Below are positions 15,510 through 25,009 of a DNA stretch of 26,515 bases, one piece after another. Location: the NCBI GenBank assembly GCA_014190175.1, contig BJFZ01000018.1, forward strand, positions 1 through 26,515. The letters run 5' to 3'. Position numbers and translations under genes: made by a program. Every line of letters begins with the position of its first letter. Position 1 is the first letter of the stretch. Origin of the DNA: Actinomycetes bacterium (GTDB lineage Bacteria; Actinomycetota; Actinomycetes; Nanopelagicales; Nanopelagicaceae). The notes under the pieces were generated by a model, which made no database searches, was not told where the DNA came from, and worked only from the letters and a program-made list of their open reading frames with translations.

Positions 15510-16815
15510 CTTTAAGATCACTTCCTGATTTATCTAGTTCCTCATCATTTACAAGTTCAAGTAAAATACTGCCAATTCGCTTACGCCGACCGATTGGTCT
15601 TTCCGCGGTATATCGCCACTTTCCAATTGTAATTTCACTACCAGGAATAGGTACTTGACCTAAATGCTTTCCCATCAATCCACCAATAGTGTCCACCGAC
15701 TCTTTATCTTCTTCATTAAATTCAATATCAAGTTCACGTTCCAAATCATCTAAATGTAACCTTGCTTGGATTCTTACTTTCTTATTCCCTTCACCAATCC
15801 ACTCCAAAACCTCTTCTTCGTCATCATATTCATCTGCAATTTCACCAACAATCTCTTCGAGAATATCTTCAATAGTGATTAGCCCTGCAGTTCCACCATA
15901 CTCATCAATCACAATTGCTAAATGGATTTGATGAGATTGCATTTCGCGTAATAGTTCATCAGCCATTTTATTCTCGGGTACGAAAGTTGCTGGTCGCATT
16001 AACTCTTCAACTTTTTCGGTTTGCTCAGCTTCTCTAAAATCATGAGTGCGCTTGGCTAAATCTTTTATGTAAGCAATACCGATAATCTCATCTAAGTCAT
16101 CACCGATTACTGGGATTCGTGAATAACCTGATCGAAGTGCAAGAGAAAGTGCTTGTCGTAAACTTTTATCTCGTTCGATATAAACCATTTCGGTCCGCGG
16201 AACCATTACTTCGCGTACTAATGTGTCACCCAACTCAAAAACTGAGTGAATCATTTCATGCTCATCATCCTCAACAAATCCTTGCTCACGTGCCTGATTT
16301 ACTAAATCACGAAACTCAGCTTCGGTCGTAAATGGTCCGCCTCTAAAACCTCTTCCTGGTGTGATTGCATTACCGATTGCGATTAGCAAGCGCGTTACTG
16401 GAGAGAGCACCACAGCTAGCGCTCCGGCAACAATGGCACCCGAACGCGCCCATTTAAGTGGATGCTGCCTTCCAAGGGTGCGTGGGCCGACTCCCACTAA
16501 AACATAAGAAATTATCAACATTCCTAGGACCGTTACTGAAAGCGCTACCCGGCGATCGGTGAAGGAATCAAGTGCGATCGTTGCGACAATCACAGTGGCC
16601 GCCAACTCACAGGCTTTACGTACCAACAAGACCACATTTAAATATTTACTTCGATTTGAAGTAACTTTTAACAGCCAGGCACTTCCGCGTTTTTTTGTAC
16701 TAATTAATTCTTCAACCGCAATTCGAGAAATGGAATTTAGGCTCGCTTCAGTTCCAGCTAAAAATCCGGCAAAAACTAATAGCAGGACAATAATCGCGAA
16801 GTTAAAGGCGTTCAT
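15499..16815 (-). CDS. CorC/HlyC-type CNNM membrane protein with CBS pair
   Basis: The 438 aa product begins with a CNNM/DUF21 membrane domain: a first helix (FAIIVLLLVFAGFLAGTEASL), then further hydrophobic segments (about residues 60-150). A CBS pair follows (about 190-325: VMVPRTEMVYIERD, GYSRIPVIGDDLDEIIGIAYIKD, IDEYGGTAGLITIEDILEEIVGEI), then the CorC_HlyC domain. It is proposed to act in magnesium/cobalt export or membrane integrity. The ATG at 16815 overlaps the ybeY stop (ATGA); a TTG nine bases upstream is possible but less likely. It keeps its conserved place between ybeY and the deaminase-like gene. Confidence 0.9.
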   Translation of the reverse strand: MNAFNFAIIVLLLVFAGFLAGTEASLNSISRIAVEELISTKKRGSAWLLKVTSNRSKYLNVVLLVRKACELAATVIVATIALDSFTDRRVALSVTVLGMLIISYVLVGVGPRTLGRQHPLKWARSGAIVAGALAVVLSPVTRLLIAIGNAITPGRGFRGGPFTTEAEFRDLVNQAREQGFVEDDEHEMIHSVFELGDTLVREVMVPRTEMVYIERDKSLRQALSLALRSGYSRIPVIGDDLDEIIGIAYIKDLAKRTHDFREAEQTEKVEELMRPATFVPENKMADELLREMQSHQIHLAIVIDEYGGTAGLITIEDILEEIVGEIADEYDDEEEVLEWIGEGNKKVRIQARLHLDDLERELDIEFNEEDKESVDTIGGLMGKHLGQVPIPGSEITIGKWRYTAERPIGRRKRIGSILLELVNDEELDKSGSDLKDDI

Positions 16816-17261
16816 TTCTGCCAATCTTGAACTATCTTGCTTTGAAGTGCAAACATTTCAACTTCTTCTGCTGGTTCCAAGTGGTCAAAGCCCAGTAAAT
16901 GCAAGATTCCATGAACTAACAAAATCCTTAATTCATGTTGCATCCCATGCCCTGCGTTATCTCCTTGCTTGCGGGCTACATCTGGACAGATGACTACATC
17001 CCCCAGAACTACAGGTACTTCGTCATTTTTAGAAATTTCATTTGGCCGCAACTCATCCATTGGAAAAGATAAGACATCTGTTGGGCCTGATTCATCCATC
17101 CACTCCTCATGAAGACGGGTCATCTCCGTCTCGTCAACAAGTGAGATTTCAAGTTCTGCTCTTTTATCAACCAGGAGTTCTTGCAGAGCAAATGCGGCTA
17201 AGTCAACTAATTCAACTTCAGCACAGGTTGCACCTGAACGATTATCTATTTCTATAGACAC
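16812..17261 (-). CDS. ybeY: Endoribonuclease YbeY (rRNA maturation)
   Basis: YbeY is a metal-dependent endoribonuclease needed for 16S rRNA 3' maturation and ribosome quality control. The 149 aa product has the conserved box HGILHLLGFDH with H117, H121 and H127, and upstream TDVLSFPMD (61-69) and LGDVVICPD (86-94). The GTG start at 17261 directly follows the phoH TAG stop with no spacer, so translation is coupled. The downstream CorC gene overlaps its stop by four bases. This phoH-ybeY-corC order is widely conserved. Confidence 0.96.
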   Translation of the reverse strand: MSIEIDNRSGATCAEVELVDLAAFALQELLVDKRAELEISLVDETEMTRLHEEWMDESGPTDVLSFPMDELRPNEISKNDEVPVVLGDVVICPDVARKQGDNAGHGMQHELRILLVHGILHLLGFDHLEPAEEVEMFALQSKIVQDWQK

Positions 17262-18254
17262 CTAGCGGTCTGCGCCTCGCTTAATTTGTCTAACCTGATT
17301 GGCCTCGTCATAACGGCCATAAGCAGCCACTATGTCACCTACAAGTTTGTGTCTAACAACATCTTCTTGAGTTAGATCCATAAATTCTAGATCGTTTACA
17401 CCATCTAAAATATCTCGCACAATTCGCAAACCAGAAGTTACACCACTCGGTAAATCAATCTGAGTTATATCTCCAGTAATAACCATCTTTGAATTGAAAC
17501 CTAGTCGAGTTAAAAACATTTTCATCTGCTCGGCCGAAGTATTTTGGGCCTCATCAAGAATAATAAAAGCATCATTCAAGGTTCTTCCCCGCATATATGC
17601 AAGCGGTGCTACTTCGATAGTTCCTGCCGCTAATAATTTAGGAATTGAATCTGGTTCGATCATGTCCTGCAGGGCATCAAACAAAGGTCGCAAATACGGA
17701 TCAATTTTTTCATGCAAAGTACCAGGAAGAAAACCAAGACGCTCCCCTGCTTCAACTGCAGGTCGGGTAAGAATTATTCGACTAACTTCTTTGCTTTGCA
17801 AAGCAGCGATAGCTTTTGCAACTGCCAAATAAGTTTTTCCAGTTCCCGCTGGTCCAATACCAAAGACGATTGTATTTTTATCAATGGCATCAACATATTT
17901 TTTCTGATTGGCTGTCTTTGGGCGAATGGTACGTCCACGTGAACTTAAAATATTTAACGAGAATACTTCTGCTGGTTTGGAATCTGAAGTAATCATCTTC
18001 ATGCTTCGCTTAACTGCATCAATAGTTATGATGCCACCAGAGCGCACTACAACACTTAGTTCAAGTAATAATTTCTCTAATAAGAGGATCTGGATGCGAT
18101 CTCCAGAAGCAAGCACGGTTTCGCCCCTGACCGCAATTTCAAGATTTGGAAATGCTTTTTCGATCTCACGTAAATTTGTATCCCCTGCGCCCAGCAAATT
18201 AACCATTGAGATGCCAGTGGGCAGTGCAATTGATACAGCGTTATTCGGCTCCAT
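17262..18254 (-). CDS. phoH: PhoH-family ATPase
   Basis: PhoH-like proteins are P-loop NTPases, probably RNA-associated and linked with YbeY. With the ATG at 18254 the product is 330 aa: an N-terminal KH-like segment (about 20-100), then the PhoH domain with Walker A GPAGTGKT (134-141), LTRPAVEAGERLGFLPG (162-178) and Walker B ILDEAQNT (232-239). An in-frame start at 18338 would lengthen it by 28 residues inside the HIT gene with no family support. The chosen start lies 10 bp after the HIT stop. It has no Shine-Dalgarno, but TAGACT stands seven bases upstream, so an internal leaderless start is possible. Confidence 0.93.
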   Translation of the reverse strand: MEPNNAVSIALPTGISMVNLLGAGDTNLREIEKAFPNLEIAVRGETVLASGDRIQILLLEKLLLELSVVVRSGGIITIDAVKRSMKMITSDSKPAEVFSLNILSSRGRTIRPKTANQKKYVDAIDKNTIVFGIGPAGTGKTYLAVAKAIAALQSKEVSRIILTRPAVEAGERLGFLPGTLHEKIDPYLRPLFDALQDMIEPDSIPKLLAAGTIEVAPLAYMRGRTLNDAFIILDEAQNTSAEQMKMFLTRLGFNSKMVITGDITQIDLPSGVTSGLRIVRDILDGVNDLEFMDLTQEDVVRHKLVGDIVAAYGRYDEANQVRQIKRGADR

Positions 18255-18264
18255 TAATACCAGT

Positions 18265-18609
18265 CTAGCCCGGAGGCCAAGTAAAAGATCGGCCACCCAT
18301 GAGGTGTAAGTGAGCGTGAAAAACGGTCTGACCCGCATCAGCCCCGGTATTAAAAGTTAAGCGGTAGCCCAATAAACCTTTTTCTTGGGCTAGCTCACCG
18401 GCTTTTGCCAAGAGTTTGGCGGCTGCTTGTGGATCTTTCTGGGCCACTTCAGCACCATTTTCATAATGTTTTTTTGGTATCAATAAAAGGTGAGTAGGGG
18501 CTTGAGGGGCGATATCAGCGATCACAAAAATATCTTGATCTTCAAATATTTTTACTACCGGAATCTCATTTTTGGAAAACTTACAAAATAAACAATCTTG
18601 TTCACTCAA
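18265..18609 (-). CDS. HIT-family nucleotide-binding hydrolase (HinT-like)
   Basis: HIT proteins hydrolyse nucleoside phosphoramidates or adenylated compounds. The 114 aa product is of HinT length, has a CxxC pair at C6/C9, substrate-loop residues around DIAPQAPTHLLLIPKKH (32-48) and the histidine triad HAHLH (H98, H100, H102). It starts with TTG at 18609; GAGGGGG lies upstream at rather long spacing. It is located between rsmE and phoH, as in other Actinobacteria, within the hrcA operon. Confidence 0.92.
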   Translation of the reverse strand: MSEQDCLFCKFSKNEIPVVKIFEDQDIFVIADIAPQAPTHLLLIPKKHYENGAEVAQKDPQAAAKLLAKAGELAQEKGLLGYRLTFNTGADAGQTVFHAHLHLMGGRSFTWPPG

Positions 18610-18642
18610 TTGAGAATCACCACCCCCTCTTTTTTCACATTA

Positions 18643-19362
18643 CTACCATTTCCCGGTTCTAGACATTACAACCGAAGTGGCAGCAGCGCCAGCATTTGCA
18701 GCACGCAACACGCTCTCTCCAAGTCGTACTACTTTTGCACCAGCAGCTATAAAAGTATTAACTTCAAATTCACTTAAGCCACCTTCTGGTCCAACAATTA
18801 AAATTACATCTGCCTCTTCGTTTATCTCGATCTGGGATAAACGAGATTGAGCTGCTTCATGCAATACAAAGACATTTTCCAAACCTTTAATTTTTAAGAT
18901 TAACTGTTCAGTTGAAGATATATTTGTTACCAAAGGAATTCTTGTTCTGCGAGATTGCCGTGAACTTTCGCGAGCGACGTTTTGCCATTTCCTTAAACTC
19001 TTATCATCAATCTTTCCAATACTGTGCTGGCTCTGCCAAGGAATGATCTCATCAACTCCGACTTGAGTTAAGAAATCTACCGCTTCTTTATTTGCATCAT
19101 TTTTCAGAATTGCTTGAACTACAACTATTTGTTGCTTAGGAGCAGCTTCAAATCCACGAGTAGAAATTTCAACAATAAAACTTTTCTTGCTTAATTGACT
19201 GACTTTACCTATTGTCCAGTTTCCGGCACCATCACTAATTTTTACTTCTTCAGAAGTTTTCAGCCTTAGGACGTTAACTCCATGGTGTGCTTCATCTCCG
19301 AAAACTTCAATTTCACTCGCGGAAAAATCAGTGCCTTCTGGTACGAAAAAAGTAGATAACAT
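18643..19362 (-). CDS. rsmE: 16S rRNA (uracil-1498-N3)-methyltransferase
   Basis: RsmE methylates U1498 of 16S rRNA with SAM. The 239 aa SPOUT-class product has an N-terminal PUA-like region (HHGVNVLRL near 26-34), AILKNDANKEAVDFLTQVGVDEI (84-106), the SAM-knot signatures IVGPEGGLSEFE (189-200) and RLGESVLRAANAGAAA (213-228). The ATG at 19362 shares one base with the dnaJ stop (TGATG), so translation is coupled. It follows dnaJ as in many Gram-positive genomes. Confidence 0.95.
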   Translation of the reverse strand: MLSTFFVPEGTDFSASEIEVFGDEAHHGVNVLRLKTSEEVKISDGAGNWTIGKVSQLSKKSFIVEISTRGFEAAPKQQIVVVQAILKNDANKEAVDFLTQVGVDEIIPWQSQHSIGKIDDKSLRKWQNVARESSRQSRRTRIPLVTNISSTEQLILKIKGLENVFVLHEAAQSRLSQIEINEEADVILIVGPEGGLSEFEVNTFIAAGAKVVRLGESVLRAANAGAAATSVVMSRTGKW

Positions 19363-20474
19363 CAACGACCAAGTGCATCTTTAAGGCGGCCGAATAAGCC
19401 ATTTTCACGGTTATCTACTTTTGCACTTTCGGCTGTATCTCCACGCAAGTTTGCAAAGTTACGTACCAGCTCTTCTTCAGCTTTATTTAGTTTGGTTGGG
19501 ATGACGACTTCCACATGCACAAATAACTCACCACGATACGAACTTCTTAATTTAGTTACGCCCCGGTTTTTAATTGGAATTACAGTTCCACTTTGAGTCC
19601 CAGCCTTGATTTCAACTTCGCTTTCGCCATCTAATGTTTCAATACTCAATGTTGTACCGAGGACTGCACTTGTCATCGGAATTGTGAGTGCCATATGTAG
19701 ATCGTCACCGCTACGCACCAGATATTCATGGGCCTTCTCAACAATTTCTACATATAGATCTCCAGCAGGTCCGCCACCTGGTCCAACTTCTCCCTGACCA
19801 CTCATCTGAATTCGATTTCCAGTTTCAACTCCGGCTGGTATCTGCACATTTAATGTTCTGCGTGATCGCACTCTTCCGTCTCCAGCGCATTCACGACATG
19901 GATCGGTAATAACACTTCCAAAGCCTTGGCAATTGGCACATGGCCTGGAACTCATTACTTGCCCTAGAACAGAGCGCGTTACTTGTTGAACTTCTCCGCG
20001 ACCTTGGCAGATTGGGCATTTAGTTGGTTGAGTTGACCCAGAGGAACCAGATCCCGTGCATTTAGTACAAACTAAAGCTGTTTCAACTGTGATCTCTCGA
20101 TCGCTTCCGAAAGTTGCCTCCATCAAATCAATTTCAATTCGAATTAGTGCGTCTTGACCTCTTTGAACTCGTGGCCGCGGACCTCTTGAACCGCCGCCTC
20201 CGAAAAAGGCATCCATAATGTCACCAAAACCAAAACCAGCACCAGCACCGCCAGCTCCAAAATTAAAACCTTGTCCTCCGCGGTCAAAGTTAGAACGCTT
20301 ATTTGGATCGCTTAAAACTTCATACGCTTCGGTAACTTCTTTGAAACGATTTTGCGCAACTGGATCTGGGTTTACATCTGGATGTAATTCACGAGCAAGT
20401 TTGCGATATGCGCGTTTGATCTGATCGCTTGATGCATTTCTTTCCACACCAAGCACATCATAAAAATCAGCCAT
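19362..20474 (-). CDS. dnaJ: Chaperone DnaJ (DnaJ2 type)
   Basis: DnaJ stimulates the DnaK ATPase and hands over unfolded proteins. The 370 aa product has a J domain with HPD (31-33), a Gly/Phe-rich linker (about 68-95), four zinc-finger repeats ([32 protein letters not shown]) and the C-terminal substrate-binding domains. The ATG shares one base with the hrcA stop (TAATG). Its place behind hrcA marks it as the HrcA-controlled DnaJ2 rather than the dnaK-linked copy. Confidence 0.96.
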   Translation of the reverse strand: MADFYDVLGVERNASSDQIKRAYRKLARELHPDVNPDPVAQNRFKEVTEAYEVLSDPNKRSNFDRGGQGFNFGAGGAGAGFGFGDIMDAFFGGGGSRGPRPRVQRGQDALIRIEIDLMEATFGSDREITVETALVCTKCTGSGSSGSTQPTKCPICQGRGEVQQVTRSVLGQVMSSRPCANCQGFGSVITDPCRECAGDGRVRSRRTLNVQIPAGVETGNRIQMSGQGEVGPGGGPAGDLYVEIVEKAHEYLVRSGDDLHMALTIPMTSAVLGTTLSIETLDGESEVEIKAGTQSGTVIPIKNRGVTKLRSSYRGELFVHVEVVIPTKLNKAEEELVRNFANLRGDTAESAKVDNRENGLFGRLKDALGR

Positions 20475-21490
20475 TAAAATCCTTCTTCTAGGAAGCGACT
20501 TACATATCTAGCGACTGCGCTGACCGCACTCATTGATCCAGAATAATCCATTCGAGTTGGCCCGATAATTCCTAAGTTGGCTACTCGTTCTCCTTCAGGG
20601 CCATACCCCGAAGTCACAATGCTTGTTGATTGCAGATTGGCATTGTCTTGCTCATGGCCAATTTTAACTTGAGTTCCATCTGCAGTTTCACCAAGCAGGT
20701 GCAGCAATACAACTTGTTCTTCAAGCGCTTCTAAAATCGGATGAAAGCTCGTTGCAAAATCACTTGGTATTCTCGCCAAATTTGCAGTGCCTGAAACTAT
20801 TACTTTTTCTTCACTTCTCTCAATTGCCATTTCCAGAATTACATTTACTACTGAAGTTACATTTACTCTTTCGACAACTTCAAACTTATCAGTGAAACTT
20901 TTTAAGGTGATGGGTATTTGATTTAATTTCTCTCCAGCGCAAATAAGATTAAGTTGGCTTCGAAGTTGCGCAACCTGCGCTTGATTCATTTGATTTACTA
21001 ATTCAACAATTCGTTGCTCAACTCGTCCTGTGTCCGTGATTAAAACAATCATTAAGCGCAATGGCGTGAAAGGTAAAATTTCAATATGTCTAACCGCAGA
21101 TTTTGAAAGAGATGGATACTGAACTATTGCTACTTGCTTTGTAACTTGAGCAAGCAATCGAACAGTTCGATTAACTACATCATCAAGATCTACTGCGCCT
21201 TCTAAAAAGTGATCGATTGCCCGACGTTCTGGCGCAGACAATGGTTTGACGGTAGAAATGCGATCGACGAAAACTCGATAGCCAAGATCGGTTGGTATCC
21301 GCCCAGCACTTGTATGTGGCTGAGAAATTAAGCCATCTTCTTCAAGAAGTGCCATCTCGTTACGAATTGTTGCTGGTGAAATTCCTAGCGAATGTCGCGC
21401 AGCTAAAACTTTTGAGCCGACAGGTTCATTGGTGGCAACATAATCATCAACGATCGCTCGTAATATCTCGAGGCGGCGATCGGCGATCAT
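20474..21490 (-). CDS. hrcA: Heat-inducible transcription repressor HrcA
   Basis: HrcA binds CIRCE elements and represses chaperone genes. The 338 aa product has the N-terminal winged helix ([21 protein letters not shown], then [18 protein letters not shown]), the conserved [18 protein letters not shown], and the C-terminal [22 protein letters not shown]. The ATG at 21490 has TAGGAGC upstream. A CIRCE element 39 bp upstream shows autoregulation of hrcA-dnaJ and the genes behind them. Confidence 0.96.
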   Translation of the reverse strand: MIADRRLEILRAIVDDYVATNEPVGSKVLAARHSLGISPATIRNEMALLEEDGLISQPHTSAGRIPTDLGYRVFVDRISTVKPLSAPERRAIDHFLEGAVDLDDVVNRTVRLLAQVTKQVAIVQYPSLSKSAVRHIEILPFTPLRLMIVLITDTGRVEQRIVELVNQMNQAQVAQLRSQLNLICAGEKLNQIPITLKSFTDKFEVVERVNVTSVVNVILEMAIERSEEKVIVSGTANLARIPSDFATSFHPILEALEEQVVLLHLLGETADGTQVKIGHEQDNANLQSTSIVTSGYGPEGERVANLGIIGPTRMDYSGSMSAVSAVARYVSRFLEEGF

Positions 21491-21510
21491 CAAAAGCTCC
21501 TAGATTTAAC

Positions 21511-21528
21511 AGGCTAAGCAGGTTAAGC
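21511..21528. repeat. Two 9-bp tandem repeats upstream of hrcA
   Basis: AGGCTAAGC followed by AGGTTAAGC, one mismatch, between the CIRCE element and the hrcA ribosome-binding site. On the minus strand it contains TAGCCT, a possible -10 box for hrcA. Confidence 0.45.
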
Positions 21529-21529
21529 A

Positions 21530-21556
21530 TTGGCACTTAACTCAGTCGAGTGCCAA
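21530..21556 (-). promoter_or_regulatory. CIRCE element (HrcA operator)
   Basis: TTGGCACTT - nine bases - GAGTGCCAA matches the 9-9-9 CIRCE consensus TTAGCACTC-N9-GAGTGCTAA, with compensatory changes at the third arm position (G/C instead of A/T) and one unpaired position next to the spacer. It stands before hrcA, so HrcA binding here should repress hrcA-dnaJ and downstream genes. Confidence 0.88.
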
Positions 21557-21565
21557 ATTTACCCC

Positions 21566-21904
21566 CTAAATAGTCACTAAGGCGATCGAAAGGGCGGTCA
21601 GCAGGACAAAAGCCGGCAGTGCTGTGGATCCTTTGCCGGCCCGGAAGTGAACCCCAACGGCTCCAGCCATCACAAACCACAGCCCAACTAAAGCTAACCA
21701 GCCAATAGCGGTGACTCTGATGCCAAGCAAAATTCCGAAAGCACCAAGTACTTCAAAGATTCCAACGATCCGGGCAAGTGAATCTTTAACCCCGACATCA
21801 CGGGTTCCAGATAGCCCTTTCTCATTTCCGCTGGCTTTTGATACTCCAGATAGAAAGAAAATAATTGCCAAAATGATCGAAAGTACTAAGTTGAAAGTTT
21901 CCAT
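21566..21904 (-). CDS. DoxX-like four-helix membrane protein
   Basis: The 112 aa product (ATG at 21904) has four hydrophobic segments, at about residues 4-22, 45-60, 64-84 and 95-111, with the DoxX-like patterns FFLSGVSKA and IFEVLGAFGILLGI. DoxX-family proteins are poorly characterised membrane proteins linked to redox or quinone functions. The start was chosen because TATTCT lies six bases upstream, a leaderless arrangement; an ATG at 21922 would add six residues. It lies between hemW and hrcA, a place where I know of no conserved neighbour, so it may be a lineage insertion. Confidence 0.72.
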   Translation of the reverse strand: METFNLVLSIILAIIFFLSGVSKASGNEKGLSGTRDVGVKDSLARIVGIFEVLGAFGILLGIRVTAIGWLALVGLWFVMAGAVGVHFRAGKGSTALPAFVLLTALSIALVTI

Positions 21905-21910
21905 AAATAG

Positions 21911-21916
21911 AGAATA
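21911..21916 (-). promoter_or_regulatory. Leaderless -10 box of DoxX-like gene
   Basis: TATTCT ends six bases before the ATG at 21904; there is no Shine-Dalgarno. It is 26 bp after the hemW stop, so the gene may be transcribed separately from hemW. Confidence 0.5.
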
Positions 21917-21941
21917 CTCCATCAACTTTTAGCGGTACTGC

Positions 21942-23117
21942 TTATTTGTCTAATGCCCGAACTATTTGATCTGCCAGTAAACGGCCCGATATCGACAATT
22001 TGAGTTGCCCTGATTGCCATGCCTTCTCATCTAAGTGACCTTGAGCAAGATAAGAATTCAGAATTGCCGATTCCGCTTCAGTGAAAAAAGCTAATGGCAA
22101 ACCAGAAGAGAGTCGGATCCGCAACAAGATCTCTTCAAACCGTATTTGCTCTTTTGTGAGCGTTTCATTTTCCAACATCGGCGATTCACCGCTACTCAGT
22201 TTTGAAATATATGTCGTGGGATGTTTTACATTCCACCATCTGACTCCCTGCACATGTGAATGTGCACCAGCACCGATTCCCCACCAATCATTACTGTGCC
22301 AATAAGCAATATTGTGACGAGCTTCCCCACCGGTTAATGACCAATTGCTAACTTCATACCAATCCATACCTGCCTTTGTAGCCAACTCATCTACTAATAA
22401 ATATTTGTCTGCAGTTTCATCATCTGGTGGCATCACGACATCACCCCGTCGAACTTGCGCACCTAACTTTGTTCCCTCTTCGACAATCAACGCATAAGCA
22501 CTTAAGTGATCAATCGGAAGAGATAAGGCGGCAGTAATGCTTTCTTTCCAATCTTCAATTGATTCTCCCGGTACTCCATAAATCAAATCAAGAGATACAT
22601 GTTCAAACCCAGCCTCTTTAGCCTCATGAACAACTTCGCTTACTCGAGCAGGATTGTGTGTGCGATCTAAAGTTGCTAAGACATGGGTTTTCGCAGATTG
22701 CATTCCAAAAGAAACTCTATTCATGCCTGCTGTCCTTAAGTTCTTTAAATCAACAGCGTTTACTGAATCTGGATTAGCTTCTGTTGTTATTTCAATATTT
22801 TCTGAGAAGCCGAATTTCTCTCTTAGTTCATCAAGTATGCGTGCTAAATCAGCGGCTGGAAGTAATGTCGGTGTACCTCCACCAAAAAAGATAGTCTCAA
22901 TTGGACGGACCTGGTTTTTGCCATTGAAAAAGCTGAAAGCCTGATTAATCTCAATAATTGCTGCATCTACATAACCTTGTGAAACTTTGGCAACACTGGC
23001 TTCGCCATCTTTTAATTCACTTGGGGTATAGGTATTGAAATCACAGTAACCACATCTTCTGATGCAATATGGAATATGGATATAAAAAGATAACGGCTTT
23101 AAATGATCTTTTGCCAC
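21942..23117 (-). CDS. hemW: Radical SAM heme chaperone HemW (HemN-like)
   Basis: HemW binds heme and delivers it to target proteins; it resembles the oxygen-independent coproporphyrinogen oxidase HemN. The 391 aa product has the radical-SAM cysteines in PYCIRRCGYCDFNTY (C18, C22, C25: CxxxCxxC), FGGGTPTLL, TTEANPDS, and VSFGMQSAKTHVLATLDRTH. The CxxxCxxC spacing without the extra trailing cysteine favours HemW over true HemN. The GTG start at 23117 is two bases after the lepA stop, so it is coupled to lepA. lepA-hemW-hrcA is a widespread order. Confidence 0.92.
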   Translation of the reverse strand: MAKDHLKPLSFYIHIPYCIRRCGYCDFNTYTPSELKDGEASVAKVSQGYVDAAIIEINQAFSFFNGKNQVRPIETIFFGGGTPTLLPAADLARILDELREKFGFSENIEITTEANPDSVNAVDLKNLRTAGMNRVSFGMQSAKTHVLATLDRTHNPARVSEVVHEAKEAGFEHVSLDLIYGVPGESIEDWKESITAALSLPIDHLSAYALIVEEGTKLGAQVRRGDVVMPPDDETADKYLLVDELATKAGMDWYEVSNWSLTGGEARHNIAYWHSNDWWGIGAGAHSHVQGVRWWNVKHPTTYISKLSSGESPMLENETLTKEQIRFEEILLRIRLSSGLPLAFFTEAESAILNSYLAQGHLDEKAWQSGQLKLSISGRLLADQIVRALDK

Positions 23118-23119
23118 TT

Positions 23120-24982
23120 TTACTTCTTGGCCTTGGCTTTATCTACCTCTTCATTTGTCGAAAGAGCCGCAATAAATGCTTCTTGAGGGACTTCAACGCG
23201 GCCAACCATCTTCATTCGCTTCTTTCCCTCTTTTTGCTTTTCTAGAAGTTTGCGCTTACGGCTGATATCTCCACCGTAACATTTTGCTAAAACATCTTTG
23301 CGCATCGCGCGAATACTTTCGCGAGCAATGATTCTGGATCCAACAGCAGCCTGAATCGGGACCTCAAATTGCTGACGGGGAATTAGTTCTCTTAATTTTC
23401 CAGTCATCATTACGCCGTATGCATACGCTTTATCGCGATGCACAATTGCACTGAATGCGTCAACGGCTTCGCCTTGCAACAAAATATCTACTTTTACAAG
23501 TTCACCTGGTGCTTCACCAATTGGCTCATAATCAAGGGATGCGTAGCCACGCGTTTTAGATTTCAAATTATCGAAGAAGTCAAAGACAATTTCGCCAAGT
23601 GGAAGGGTGTAACGAATCTCGACTCGATCCTCAGATAAGTAATCCATACCTAACAAAACACCACGTCTGGTTTGGCAAAGTTCCATAATTGCTCCGATAA
23701 ATTCACTTGGAGCCAAAATAGTTGCGCGCACAATTGGTTCACGTACTTCATCTATTTTTGTCATAGGGAATTCACTTGGATTAGTAACTTTAACAATCGT
23801 TCCATCATCAAGTGTTAAGTTATAAACAACGTTTGGTGCAGTGGAGATTAGATCAAGTCCTGCTTCGCGCTCTAACCGTTCGCGAACAATCTCCATATGT
23901 AACAATCCTAAGAATCCACATCTAAATCCAAATCCCAGTGCTGCAGATGTTTCAGGTTCAAAAACTAATGCCGCGTCATTTAGTTGTAATTTCTCTAATG
24001 CTTCACGTAAGGCTGGATACTCAGAGCTATCAAGTGGATAAAGACCAGAAAAAACCATAGGTACTGGATCTTTGTATCCAGGAAGTTGGCTTGTCGCTGG
24101 CCGTTGTGCATTTGTAATCGTGTCACCAACGCGAGATTGCCGCACATCTTTTACGCCAGTAATTAAATAACCAACCTCGCCAACACCAAGTCCACCACTG
24201 GAAACTGGCTCAGGTGAGATGACACCTACTTCTAAAGCCTCATGCTTAATGCCAGTAGATAACATCTGAATCTGATCATGCGCCTTTAGATTTCCATCAA
24301 CTACTCGCACATAGGTAACAACACCGCGATAAAGGTCATAAACCGAATCAAAAATAAGAGCACGTGCTGGTGCTTTTGGATCACCTTGTGGTGGAGGCAC
24401 TTGGCGCACGATTTGATCTAAGAGTTCTGCAACACCGGCGCCAGTCTTGCCCGACACCCGAAGACAATCTTCTGGTTGGCATCCAATTAATCTGGCAAGT
24501 TCTTCAGCAAATTTTTCAGGTTGTGCTGCTGGCAAATCAATTTTATTCAACACTGGAATAATCGTTAAATTATTTTCCATCGCTAAATAAAGATTAGCTA
24601 AAGTTTGTGCTTCGATTCCTTGTGCGCAATCAACTAAGAGGACTGCACCTTCACATGCTGCAAGAGATCTAGAAACTTCGTAAGTGAAATCAACATGGCC
24701 TGGAGTGTCGATCATATTTAAGATGTAGTCGGATCCTTCAGATTGCCAAGGCAAACGAACTGCTTGACTTTTAATTGTGATACCGCGTTCGCGTTCGATA
24801 TCCATGCGATCTAAATATTGGGCACGCATATATCTGGCTTCAACAACGCCAGTGATTCCAAGCATTCGATCTGCAAGAGTTGATTTGCCGTGATCAATAT
24901 GAGCAATGATCGAAAAATTACGGATTTGTAATGGATCAGTAGCCGAAGGTTTGGGAGCTCGGTCTAACGGAATGGCAGGCAT
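23120..24982 (-). CDS. lepA: Elongation factor 4 (LepA)
   Basis: LepA is a ribosome-associated translational GTPase. The 620 aa product has G1 AHIDHGKST (28-36), G2 region [13 protein letters not shown]3 DTPGHVDF, G4 NKID and the LepA-specific C-terminus with [24 protein letters not shown]. It begins about 20 residues before the usual G-domain start, common in Actinobacteria. The ATG at 24982 lacks a Shine-Dalgarno; a 6-bp hairpin lies just before it. It follows rpsT by 27 bp. Confidence 0.97.
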   Translation of the reverse strand: MPAIPLDRAPKPSATDPLQIRNFSIIAHIDHGKSTLADRMLGITGVVEARYMRAQYLDRMDIERERGITIKSQAVRLPWQSEGSDYILNMIDTPGHVDFTYEVSRSLAACEGAVLLVDCAQGIEAQTLANLYLAMENNLTIIPVLNKIDLPAAQPEKFAEELARLIGCQPEDCLRVSGKTGAGVAELLDQIVRQVPPPQGDPKAPARALIFDSVYDLYRGVVTYVRVVDGNLKAHDQIQMLSTGIKHEALEVGVISPEPVSSGGLGVGEVGYLITGVKDVRQSRVGDTITNAQRPATSQLPGYKDPVPMVFSGLYPLDSSEYPALREALEKLQLNDAALVFEPETSAALGFGFRCGFLGLLHMEIVRERLEREAGLDLISTAPNVVYNLTLDDGTIVKVTNPSEFPMTKIDEVREPIVRATILAPSEFIGAIMELCQTRRGVLLGMDYLSEDRVEIRYTLPLGEIVFDFFDNLKSKTRGYASLDYEPIGEAPGELVKVDILLQGEAVDAFSAIVHRDKAYAYGVMMTGKLRELIPRQQFEVPIQAAVGSRIIARESIRAMRKDVLAKCYGGDISRKRKLLEKQKEGKKRMKMVGRVEVPQEAFIAALSTNEEVDKAKAKK

Positions 24983-24987
24983 GAGCG

Positions 24988-25003
24988 CAGATCAGCCGAT
25001 CTG
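24988..25003 (-). other. Small hairpin between rpsT and lepA
   Basis: CAGATC-GGCT-GATCTG (minus strand) forms a perfect 6-bp stem with a four-base loop, five bases before the lepA ATG. There is no U-tract, so it is not an intrinsic terminator. It may modulate lepA translation or be an RNA-processing site. Confidence 0.4.
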
Positions 25004-25009
25004 GGTCAA

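Noticed and set aside
16559..16993. A 144-codon open frame on the plus strand across corC-type gene and ybeY
   Set aside because: Antisense to two conserved overlapping genes, composition unlike a protein of this genome; shadow frame.
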